Of a DNA stretch of 64,000 nt, positions 50,870 through 60,379 are shown piece after piece. The first letter of the stretch is position 1. Every line of letters begins with the position of its first letter. A model generated the notes under the pieces. That model did no database searches. It saw nothing but the letters and a program-made list of their open reading frames with translations, and was not told the origin of the DNA. The stretch is from Sanderia malayensis (lineage: Eukaryota; Cnidaria; Scyphozoa; Semaeostomeae; Pelagiidae). The stretch is taken from NCBI GenBank assembly GCA_013076295.1, contig RQOL01000660.1:5394001-5458000 (forward strand), read 5' to 3'. A program made the position numbers and the translations under genes.

Positions 50870-53530
50870 AGCATCGCGCATGTGACAACTCTTGTATTGA
50901 TTGGTTTCAAGGTAAGAACAAAAGTGGTCTATAGAACCATATAAATGAAATACGTAGTATCTATATACCCCATGGCTAGACAAGTGTATTATGAAAAATT
51001 GTCTCCGGAGGGGGGTATAGCCTGAGCACTGTGTGGCCTTTCGTTTGTAACTCTTAGGAATTGAGTCAAGAAATGGACAAAATTGATACTTCATTTCGTT
51101 ATATAAAATTGAGATTGAGTGACAGAGTTCAAACTAAAATAAAATAACAAAACTATATTAGTTGAAATTAGATTAACATAAGACTGAATTAATCAAAATA
51201 TAAGTCTAGTCCTGCATGAGACACACAAAACAAACAAACGAACGAAATAGCATACCAAATAAAACTTACCAGCTGGCCAAAAGTACATACTGTAAATTGA
51301 TGACAACTGCACTGAACAAAAATAATTACATGTCTATTTATACAAAAATATAAAACCGGTTTGACAAGAAACAAGATAATAACAAATACTAGAAACAATG
51401 ACCACACCTAATGAAATATACGCACAGGGAACAAAACTGAAATAATAATGTGCATGGGGACGCTAAACAAAAGACACAAAAATGCACAAAGGAGAATAAA
51501 ATACTGAACACAAATGACGCAAATGAGACGCTGAACATAAACACACTGAAACTATGACAACCAATGAAACGACACTGACAATGAAACCTATAAAATTTGA
51601 ATAAATATTTTTGTTTGTTTATTAAAAACTAAGTCACGTTACAGGGGGATCCAAAAGAAACAGGTGTTTTGCGAAAAAGTTGACCAACTATAACTTTTAA
51701 GGCTTTCACAGCAACAGTTAATACATGATAAACAAAACGGACATATCACTTGGGCATAAATCATCAAACAACTGGGCATAAATCATCAAATAATCATCAA
51801 TTAAGTCAATTAAGGAATCATCAAATCATCATCCAGATTACGAAGCAAGAGTGGAGTGTAACATCACATATTTTGGAAGCAAAGTATTATTGGAAAAAAA
51901 CAAAAATTGCTAAAATTCTTACTGTATACTAACTTTTTTAAATAAATTAAATTTTTCGGACAATGCCAGAAAATAGTAAAGGGGTGTGACCCCCACACAT
52001 CCCCCAACATCAATTTTTAATTTATTACTTTTATCAAAAATCAAATCAATTGATAAAATCTCCTTTTAATATAAGGGTGATAATACCATGTGAATATGTT
52101 CCTAATGATAGTAAATTTTTATCATAATGTTGTTGTAATTAGTTTAACTCCATGCACTCATGTTTACAACAGTTTTTAAAAACTTCAAAATGGTGATTGA
52201 GTTCTTCCCGACAGTGAACTTTGTAATGGCCACCCAGGCCTCCTGAAACGGGGTCCTCAATTCCAGAAAAAACTCATTTAACACTTCACTTCTAAAAATT
52301 CTTTGTCCAATACCAAGGTTAACTTTGGCCATACAGTGATTTTTGTGGAACGAACAAAGCAATATAACAGATACCAAATCTGTTATATTGTACACAACAA
52401 TTTCACTTTGGTCAGTTTCCGGCTCAGAATTATTCTCATTTTGATGATCAGAATCACATTTGAAGCCTTCATCGTGAGGGTGGGGCAGGGGAATCAGTAG
52501 CATACTTGCATAAGTCTCATTTTGCATAAGCTGGCTCATTTACTTCTGAAAAACTTTAACTTTGTGACCTTGGAGTGACAATGATGGCAACTGATTGTGG
52601 AAGCGAGATTTTATGATACAGAAGATGGATTTTCCTAAATGGACCTTTCTTTAAAAGATTCAGATAGATAAGAACACCAATTACTAGAAAATCTTAAAAT
52701 TCCTCAATCTTTCTCAACAAATGAAAGAAAGTTATACATATATAATCATACATGTTTGGAAGATCATATATTGTGCCATGCGATTGTACCATGTGTCATC
52801 ATGGTTCCTGTATCAACATACGCGACATGGAAGAAAGTGTACAGTTGAAATGGTTTGTGGTCAACCCTCAAACGTGGTCAAACATTTTACCACAATTCAT
52901 CATAAATATTACTATTAATGACAATTAACATTTTCAAGAAAAGAATATTCTTTAGAAGCTTCCAATTCAATAGGATTTAATAGGATAGAAGTTGTCCCTC
53001 CTTCCCTCCACACAACACAACTCGACACAGTATTCTATTGGACTTGCTTAGTCCTAAAAATATCGGTTAAGAAATAACGAACTATACTCTTGACTTACCA
53101 GAAATTCTTGCATCTATCTTGCATTAGTTGAACAGTTTTACCAGTGTGATTAAACTCCCAGAAGGCACAAACAAAACTTCGAAATCAGAAGAATTAAATT
53201 TGAAATTGGTGGGTCAGAGAAACAAGCAAGCATGCATGAAAGAAGTCCCTCCCACCCAGCTCATGCGAGCCTCCTGTGCAGTGTCCCAAGTTTCCCATTG
53301 ATTATTGGTTGGTGGCGATATCGTGGTCACAGATCCACAATCATGTCATTAAATATTTCATTTAATAATCTAATACACGGAGTGTCATTTGCGTCAAAAC
53401 TACGTATTTTGATTCTCACTTAATTTGCTGTCACTTTTCAAGGAATCACTAGCATGCATCTGATTTCTTTTTTCATGACATGCAAATATATTTCAAATGA
53501 ACGACTTTCGATTACATTTTACTGTAAACC
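50870..53530. other. Gene-poor stretch
   Basis: A CAAACAAACGAACG-like run at 51228-51245 and an ATCATCAA-type run at 51760-51835. A 131-codon minus-strand frame (52144-52539) has an acidic middle (NENNSEPETDQSE) and a Lys-rich end but matches nothing I recognise. It could be an exon of an unknown gene or chance. Confidence 0.4.
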
Positions 53531-53592
53531 ATTGAATAAACAAAATAATGAGAGAGTTAATTACAGGTTTACAGAGTATTTATCAGTGGGTT
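53531..53592. repeat. 62-bp direct repeat, left copy
   Basis: ATTGAATAAACAAAATAATG, then GAGTTAATTACAGGTTTA and TATTTATCAGTGGG. It recurs at 56548-56608 in the same orientation with few changes. The pair brackets the reverse-transcriptase fragment and the GNAT gene. Confidence 0.7.
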
Positions 53593-53799
53593 AAATTACA
53601 TATTTGTCATTGTTGTTTTTCAAGCTGCATGTTTAATTTTAATATGTTCTTTGCATTTAAATTGGCGCGTTACTCTTACTTGTACTTCTGAAAAATTGAA
53701 ATAGCCCGTTGGCGCTTTTGACGAGATGGTAGACTTGCTCCAATTTCGTACTTCAATTATAAAAAGGGAACTGTGGAGGAGGAAAAAGAAAAGAAAGGG

Positions 53800-55140
53800 G
53801 TATCCCTCTACCTCCCAGCCTTCTGGGAGATAGAGTTGCACAGTAGAAGATGCGTCATCGTGATATCGAGCCTTCCTTAGCTGGCCTCCGATTTGCCTGT
53901 CCGGGGTGCACAGATCCCCTTTTGTCCACACCTGAGCCGCTATATAATACAGCATAGTACCTGCGATTTTGGTAGCAAGGGCATTCGGTAAGTTAAAGCT
54001 GTCCAGGTCAGTGTTAAGCAGTGCTTTCACGGTGGCATTGACCTTTGTCAGTACTTGGCGTCTCGTTTCACTGCGGTTGACCTGGAATAGCTGCTGTAGA
54101 CCCAAGTATTTATAGCTGTCGTTCTCCTGAAGTAAGGGAATGTCGTGATAGGTTTTGCCTTCACCCTCGTGAAGCTGGGTTTGACCCTTGGCGTTTCGGT
54201 GTGCAATGGTGAACTTTTTCAGACCCAGCTCCATGCCAATGGCACGTGAGGCTCTCTCAACTGCTCTTATGGCTTTCTCCAACTCAGGCTTGCTTGGCGA
54301 GTATACTTTCAAATCGTCCATGTAGAGCAGATGGCTCATTGTGATGTAATCCCTGATACTGTAGGCAGTGCTGCTCCTATGGAGGGCAGTTGACAACGGG
54401 ACAACGGGGCTATGGCCAGGCAGAATAGCATCGGCAAAAGTGAGTCCCCTTGAAACAGGCCCCTCACTATGGGCAGCTCTTCCGTGAGGCGAGGCTTACC
54501 GTTCGCCACAAATTTGAAGGCTGTCTACCAGTGAGGCATTACGCGCCTGAGTGTGGCAGTGACTTGGGGTGGTACTCGCAAAGTCTCCAGCATGTGTAGG
54601 ATGTGTGCATGTGGTACCAGGTCGAATGCCTTCCGAAAGTCGACCCAAACAACCGATAGGGGTCCTTTGTAACTCCTGGCAAGAGCTTCAATTGTTTGAT
54701 CCAGGAGTAGGCATTCGATGGTACCCCATATCGTGCGTTCGGACAAGGCGTATCAGAAGCTCAGACAGCACTGCTGTCATGATTTTGTACGCCGCATTGA
54801 GGCATGCGATTGGTTGATAGTTAGCAGAATCCCGGGTGTCCCCTCCTTTATGGATCAGGGTTGTTCTGCCTCCATCAACCATCCGGGTATCTCTGTTTCC
54901 CCATCGACCATTCTCACGATGAATTCCTTTAGGCATACAAACACTGCCGGAATCTGCATATAGATGAAGTTGCAAATGCCGTCAGGGCCGGGGGCCTTGA
55001 GGCTTTCAGTTTTCTGCGCACTCGGGTCCACAAATTGTCATCTATTAAGGCTCTGGCATTGCCTTCGTGCTCACACATGGCGACCCTTGGAGCAAGTCTA
55101 ACGAGATGGCGGCTGAAAACATTGGTCGCAGCTCAACGAC
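53800..55140 (-). pseudogene. Decayed non-LTR retrotransposon reverse transcriptase
   Basis: Reading leftward on the minus strand, the RT motifs appear in order but in different frames: KAPGPDGICNFIY (about 55000), LIHKGGDTRDSANYQPIACL, then an R-K-A-F-D block (VVWVDFRKAFDLVPH), RGLFQGDSLLPMLFCLA (about 54450), SHLLYMDDLKVYSPSK with the catalytic Y-M-D-D, and LYLPEGW. Stops and frameshifts break it. The YMDDLKVY form and the QGDSLLPMLFCLA block resemble RLE-type LINEs (R2/R4/NeSL-like) more than the F-A-D-D LINEs; that clade call is tentative. The 5' part and 3' end are missing. Its 5' edge abuts the 83-bp duplication at 55143. Confidence 0.85.
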
Positions 55141-55142
55141 TA

Positions 55143-55309
55143 AGTCCTTCTTTGCTGATTATAATCAATAAAAATATTATATTAAAAAATATATCACATT
55201 CAATAAAGATACCATATTTAATAAAAGTCCTTCTTTGCTGATTATAGTCAATAAAAGTATTATATTAAAAAATATATCACATTCAATAAAGATACCATAT
55301 TTAATAAAT
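55143..55309. repeat. Two tandem 83-bp units
   Basis: AGTCCTTCTTTGCTGATTAT through AGATACCATATTTAATAAA occurs at 55143 and again at 55226 with one or two changes. It lies between the RT fragment and the GNAT gene. Confidence 0.9.
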
Positions 55310-55358
55310 GTCCCATTTTCAGTAGGGTGTTTCTTGGTTTGATATAAAAAACATTTGT

Positions 55359-56393
55359 CTAAATTATGCTCAACCGAGCCCAATCGAAGTGGAATTTATC
55401 AAACACCTGGAAGCCTAGGCCTGAGAAAAGTGAAACAGGAATATAAGCTGTGTCAATGTCTTCAATGAAAACATAAGGAATCAGAGATCTTTGTAGTGCG
55501 ACTAGTGAAATACTCTTTACGACTGCTTTGCCTAGGCCTTTTCCACGATGTGCTGGAAGAGTTTGCAAAGCAGCTATGGCTCCATCCCATGAAACCATGG
55601 CCCATGCCACTGGTGAACTTGAACCAAGTGGAAACGCACCAATTGCCAACTTCAGACTTGCGCTAGCTGTAAAACGAACCATCGACATCTCATCGGCAAA
55701 TTTCCAATGTTTTATTGCATACAAAGTTTCATCGATAGACATTGCTCTAATTTCATAACCGCTCACTTGATTCACGGCAGATGTAAATTTATCAGAAGTG
55801 GGATCTTGGAGAACGGCAAAATAAGCATACGCACTTTGGTCCTTTTTTATTCTACCACCGATTATTTCTTCTGCAACATTCATTTCAAACTCTCCTCTTA
55901 TGCTCAAACAATGGTGATTAATTCGTCTGTTTTCTGCTTCACCCATTTTCTTAACATAACGAAATGTTTCTTGCCATAGTCGGTTGTTTTGCTTCCAGGC
56001 ACGCTCCTTGTCTTCTCCACCTTTCAGGTCAAACACAGTTACAGTAGTTGTAATGTTGACAATTTCTTTCATTGCAAAATCTTCCATCTCTGGAACAAAT
56101 TTTGATCCAATCTCCAAGCGAAAAACTGAAGAATCATCTTCATCAACGTCATTATTATTGCCAAGTTCGTTGTTGACAATTTTGAGAACTCGTCCTTCCC
56201 ACATTTTATCCTTAAACACCAAAAAACCGTAATATGGTAAAAACTCAAATTTTCCATCAGTTACTTTCAAGAGTAACTTTTCTTTTAGTTCGTCGATATC
56301 ATTCTGATAAAGTTCATACTGTGTGTTGTTACAATCAATTGACATATCACTCTGTTGATTCATATTGTAACAGAAGCTTCCTTGCCCTTTCAT
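55359..56393 (-). CDS. GNAT-superfamily N-acyl/acetyltransferase (FR47/GLYAT-like), intronless
   Basis: 344 aa in one open frame. The C-terminal third holds the acetyl-CoA site: AIAALQTLPAHRGKGLGKAV, with the R/Q-x-x-G-x-G/A pattern (R-G-K-G-L-G-K), followed by SLIPYVFIEDIDTAYIP and FSGLGFQVFDKF, the arrangement of FR47-like and glycine-N-acyltransferase-like proteins (T-L-P-x-H-R-G-K-G; P-Y-V-F-I-E; G-L-G-F). Residues 1-200 are acidic and unlike GLYAT (family about 295 aa), with NNNDVDEDDSS in the middle. The substrate is unknown. Being intronless beside a reverse-transcriptase relic it could be a retrocopy, but no poly-A tail was seen. Another Met (M-N-Q-Q-S) 10 residues in is an alternative start. 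Confidence 0.75.
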   Translation of the reverse strand: MKGQGSFCYNMNQQSDMSIDCNNTQYELYQNDIDELKEKLLLKVTDGKFEFLPYYGFLVFKDKMWEGRVLKIVNNELGNNNDVDEDDSSVFRLEIGSKFVPEMEDFAMKEIVNITTTVTVFDLKGGEDKERAWKQNNRLWQETFRYVKKMGEAENRRINHHCLSIRGEFEMNVAEEIIGGRIKKDQSAYAYFAVLQDPTSDKFTSAVNQVSGYEIRAMSIDETLYAIKHWKFADEMSMVRFTASASLKLAIGAFPLGSSSPVAWAMVSWDGAIAALQTLPAHRGKGLGKAVVKSISLVALQRSLIPYVFIEDIDTAYIPVSLFSGLGFQVFDKFHFDWARLSII

Positions 56394-56547
56394 AAAACTC
56401 CAACTTTGTCAATAAGTTGCAGAAAAGAACTTCTGGCGTCAAAACATATGTCCCTGTGAAGAAATAAAAGTTCGGTGGTCCATTTTCATAGCTGGCATAA
56501 GTGTTAGAAGTATAAAGAGATTGAGAAAATATGTATGCATATAAATG

Positions 56548-56608
56548 ATTGAATAAGCAAAATAATAAAAGAGTTAATTACAGATTTAAGGAGTACTTAT
56601 CAGCGGGT
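56548..56608. repeat. 62-bp direct repeat, right copy
   Basis: ATTGAATAAGCAAAATAATA, then GAGTTAATTACAGATTTA and TACTTATCAGCGGG; partner of 53531-53592. Confidence 0.7.
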
Positions 56609-56609
56609 G

Positions 56610-58084
56610 TGAACCTGTGCCAAACTCATGATTAATCAACCCACTGTGATGCTGATCATGTTAATAATAATAATTAGATGTGAACAAAGTTCAGGTAGCT
56701 AAGTGCTGCTTGGGTGTGTGCCACAATAATGTTTGATATTGCAGAGAATGAATAATAAACTGCAGCTATGTTTAACTTTACATGCATGAAATGAATTGTT
56801 TTGAAAAGAAAAAAGGAGTACAATTGGGTTCTGGCCAGTTCGCGTTTTCCTTCACACTTTCGTGACACACTTCGAGGACTGGGGTCTACCTACTATGACA
56901 TCATAGTAGGGACCCCGTTTTTTTTACTTTTTGTGATTTGATTTTTGGTGTTTTTATGCTCTTTAGAGACAAGGTGCTTTCGCATTTCGCAACGCCAAGC
57001 AAACAAATGCAGATAATTTTTAAAAAATGGGCTAATATTGCGTATAAGCAAAATAATTCATTTGAAGAAAACATTTTCTGCAGAAAAACGTGCTATTAGA
57101 ATCAGAAGTCGTTTTACAAGGATAGCAACAACTAATATCTGTCATTATACTCAGAAGCGGATTATTTCGAACACACTCCACACTTCTCAGTAGTTCTTAG
57201 GATATCTGAAATTATGTCCATCAAGTTTTAATTGTCCTTTAAAGTTCGAGATATTAAAAATTACCGTGTGACGTTTATTTAAGTCTCAAAGCAAAGACCT
57301 TTACTTAAGTCTCAAAGATCTTTCTTTAAAAAATAGAGCTACAAAAGAGAATAAACACCAAAACAGAACCATTTCGATATACTCTCCACTATACCCAATC
57401 AAGGCAACAAACTTAATTATGATGTCTTAACATAATTTGCATAAATTATTATAATGACGTATCACGCTGTCACATATATATTCTTGATAGAAAGCTTAAT
57501 TCAGTTGGTGTTTGCGCTGCTATTATGATTACGCATATTTCAATGGTTTATTTATAATACTGATGTGGTTCTATGAGTTATATCTACGACGATATGCTAG
57601 AACACGATATCAATAAAGGCTGGTAAACTAAATCCATATAGTTTTAATAGTTTCCTAATTTTTCATTGGACGCCAATGCCACAAAAAGAATCGCCATAAA
57701 ACCCCGTAACTTTTACACAAAACTAAGTACAGACATTCAAGTCACGAAAACTGCAAATTAAACCCAAAGTTTCCCATCTGTTGTTTATATGGCATCCTTG
57801 AAAAAGGTATGCAGAGAGTCATGAAGAAAAGAAGGCAATCGAAAAGACACAGGGAAATCAGCTCTAAAGAAATTTTGAGCGAAGAATTGAATATGCACTA
57901 CATGCAGCAAATACTGAACACGGTTTATTTCAATCTGCAGTCGTGTCTCGTTTCTCTTTACAAACGTTTGATCTCTTAAGGCAGATTGATGCTGGGATAT
58001 CTTGAAGATAAACCATTGTCAGACGTCGTTTTTCATCGTATGTTTCAAAATCAGTGATGTTCAATTAAAACTGACTTCGGCATT
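56610..58084. other. Gene-free stretch before the satellite
   Basis: Contains an imperfect palindrome (about 56881-56916: GGGGTC, CTACTATGA, CATCATAGTAG, GACCCC). No exon was recognised. Confidence 0.45.
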
Positions 58085-60075
58085 TACTTAAAAGAGCTTT
58101 CAAATATACTCTTAGGTAAATGCCCCATTGACGCAGTTTAAGCTTGGCATTTCTATGCATCACATCCAAGGCTCATCTTTCATGGTTGCATTTCTAAATC
58201 GATGACATTTATTTATAATTACAGAATTCGGTACCTCCTTAAAAGATCTTTCAAATATATTCTTAGGTAAATACCCTATTGACGCAGTTTAAACTTGCCA
58301 TTTCTATGCATCACATCCAAGGCTCATCTTTCATGGTTGCATTTCTAAATCGATGACATTTATTTATAATTACAGAATTCGGTACCTCCTTAAAAGATCT
58401 TTCAAATATATTCTTAGGTAAATACCCTATTGACGCAGTTTAAGCTTGGCATTTCTATGCATCACATCCAAGGCTCATCTTTCATGGTTGCATTTCTAAA
58501 TCGATGACATTTATTTATAATTACAGAATTCGGTACCTCCTTAAAAGATCTTTCAAATATAATCTTAGGTAAATACCCTATTGACGCAGTTTAAACTTGC
58601 CATTTCTATGCATCACATCCAAGGCTCATCTTTCATGGTTGCATTTCTAAATCGGTGAGATTTATTTACAATTACAGAATTTGGTACCTCCTTAAAAGAT
58701 CTTTCAAATATATTCTTAGGTAAATACGCTATTGACGCAGTTTAAACTTGCCATTTCTATGCATCACATCCAAGGCTCATCTTTCATGGTTGCATTTCTA
58801 AATCGGTGAGATTTATTTACAATTACAGAATTTGGTACCTCCTTAAAAGATCTTTCAAATATATTCTTAGGTAAATACCCTATTGACGCAGTTTAAACTT
58901 GCCATTTCTATGCATCACATCCAAGGCTCATCTTTCATGGTTGCATCGTCGTTACTAAAAAGCGGAACAACCCAAGAACAAGCTGAACAACCCAAGAACA
59001 ACCCAAGAACAGACTGAACAACCCACGAACAACCCAAGAACAGTCCAAAAACCCCAAGAACAACCCGAGAACCACCCAGGAACAAGCTTAGAGCCTTAAG
59101 AACAAGCTGAGCAACCCAGAAAGAACGCAAGAACAACTTTTTTCATGGTGTTATTGTGGGTTGGGGATATCGATATTGTGGTTGTTGTTTTTGTAAAAAG
59201 TGGCCTAAGTAATTTTCATATGAGGTATGAAGCAAGTCAGTACGCGGCATTCGCTGGATTATTTTTGTTGAAAGCTAGTCAACATTCTGGAAATTTTTAG
59301 GGGAAAGTCCTTGATTTCTCACAAGGACTTGTTGGAAATCAAGGACCACTTGGACGAACAGGAAAGAGGCTGCAGGGCCTAAATTTCACCACACAACAAA
59401 ACGTCAGTCACCAACCGCCACGACATTATTGCTTGGGGAAATCGCAAAAGGGGGACGAGTACTGCAGAACACAAACAATAAACGGATGCAAATGAAGACT
59501 TTTGTGAAGTATATGATTTCTGAGTGTGATCTGAGTCCTAAACATCCAACATGCCATGCCACCACGGCACTCACCACGGCCACGGCGGGCCTCGCCTCAG
59601 ATCAGATGTTTTACGCTTTCAACGCCATGAAAATGGGATAGAAAGAACTCTATTAGGACAATCTTGCTTTTGGGCTGTTCTTGCGTTCATTTTGGGTTGT
59701 TCAGCTTGTTCTTGGGGCTTTCAGCTTGTTCTTGGGTGGTTCCCGGGTTGTTCTTGGGGTTTGTGGATTGTTCTTGGGTTGTTCTTGGATTGTTCAGCCT
59801 GTTCTTGGGTTGTTCTTGGATTGTTCAGCTTGTTCTTGGGTTGTTCCGCTTTTTAGTAACGACGATGGTTGCATTTCTAAATCGATGACATTTATTTACA
59901 ATTACAGAATTCAGTACCTCCTTAAAAGATCTTTCAAATATATTCTTAGGTAAATACCCTATTGACGCAGTTTAAGCTTGCCATTTCTATTCATCACATT
60001 CAAGGCTTATCTTTCATGGTTGCATTTCTAAATTGATGACATTTATTTACAATTACAGAATTCGGCACGTCCTTG
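58085..60075. repeat. 151-bp satellite array, interrupted by a foldback element
   Basis: The unit includes CTTTCAAATATATTCTTAGG, CCCTATTGACGCAGTTTAA, TGCATCACATCCAAGGCTCA and ACAGAATTCGGTACCTCC. The CTTTCAAATAT word recurs at 58098, 58249, 58400, 58551, 58702 and 58853, exactly 151 bp apart, and again after the insertion (59933). Neighbouring units share variants (GATGACATTTATTTATAATT against GGTGAGATTTATTTACAATT), so the array grew in blocks. Bases 58947-59864 are the inserted element. Confidence 0.95.
58947..59864. mobile_element. Foldback (MULE-like) element in the satellite
   Basis: 918 bp with inverted arms of about 190 bp (58947 to about 59135, and about 59670-59864). Both start CGTCGTTACTAAAAAGCGG and then consist of AACAACCCAAGAACAAGCTG-like short repeats. 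The flanks repeat ATGGTTGCAT (58937-58946 and 59865-59874), a 10-bp target duplication; 8 or 9 bp are also possible because of shared edge bases. Long inverted arms with subrepeats and a 9-10-bp duplication are typical of foldback/Mutator-like elements. The centre has no recognisable transposase. The Val-Leu-Gly-Leu-Phe-rich frames here are subrepeat artefacts. Confidence 0.85.
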
Positions 60076-60274
60076 AAATACCGTTTACTTTACGTCAATA
60101 TGCAAACCGGTAATTTCTGAAGTCCAGCTGAAGTAAAACTCCAATTGTACATCGTAAACCAGCGATGCTTCTATTGAATAACAACCGATATCAAACAAGA
60201 TTCAAGTGTATTTGCTGGTGGTGTTAACTGCAAATTCCCCAATTCATCGGGTTTTCTCAATTGTTTCCAGAAAA

Positions 60275-60377
60275 GTATAAAAAGGCTTGAAGATGACTGT
60301 TTCATTGCAGACAACAACTTGGAAAGTTGCTGAAAGCTTGAAGCAAAGCAGTTGATGTTGTGCGCATCGAAAGATCG
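60275..60377 (+). promoter_or_regulatory. TATA promoter and candidate 5' UTR exon
   Basis: TATAAAAAGG at 60276 would place a start near 60305; the following sequence runs to a strong donor (AAGATCG then GTAAGTCTG, GT at 60378-60379). This looks like a core promoter plus a short non-coding first exon for a rightward gene. It starts about 200 bp after the satellite. No transcript evidence is available. Confidence 0.4.
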
Positions 60378-60379
60378 GT

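Noticed and set aside
52144..52539. 131-codon minus-strand frame
   Set aside because: No family recognised and no flanking exons; kept only as a note in the gene-poor stretch.
54569..54963. Plus-strand frames of about 80 codons
   Set aside because: Antisense to the LINE reverse-transcriptase fragment.
58915..59953. Several overlapping Val/Leu/Gly/Phe-rich frames resembling membrane proteins
   Set aside because: They are translations of the AACAACCCAAGAAC subrepeats of the foldback element in different frames.
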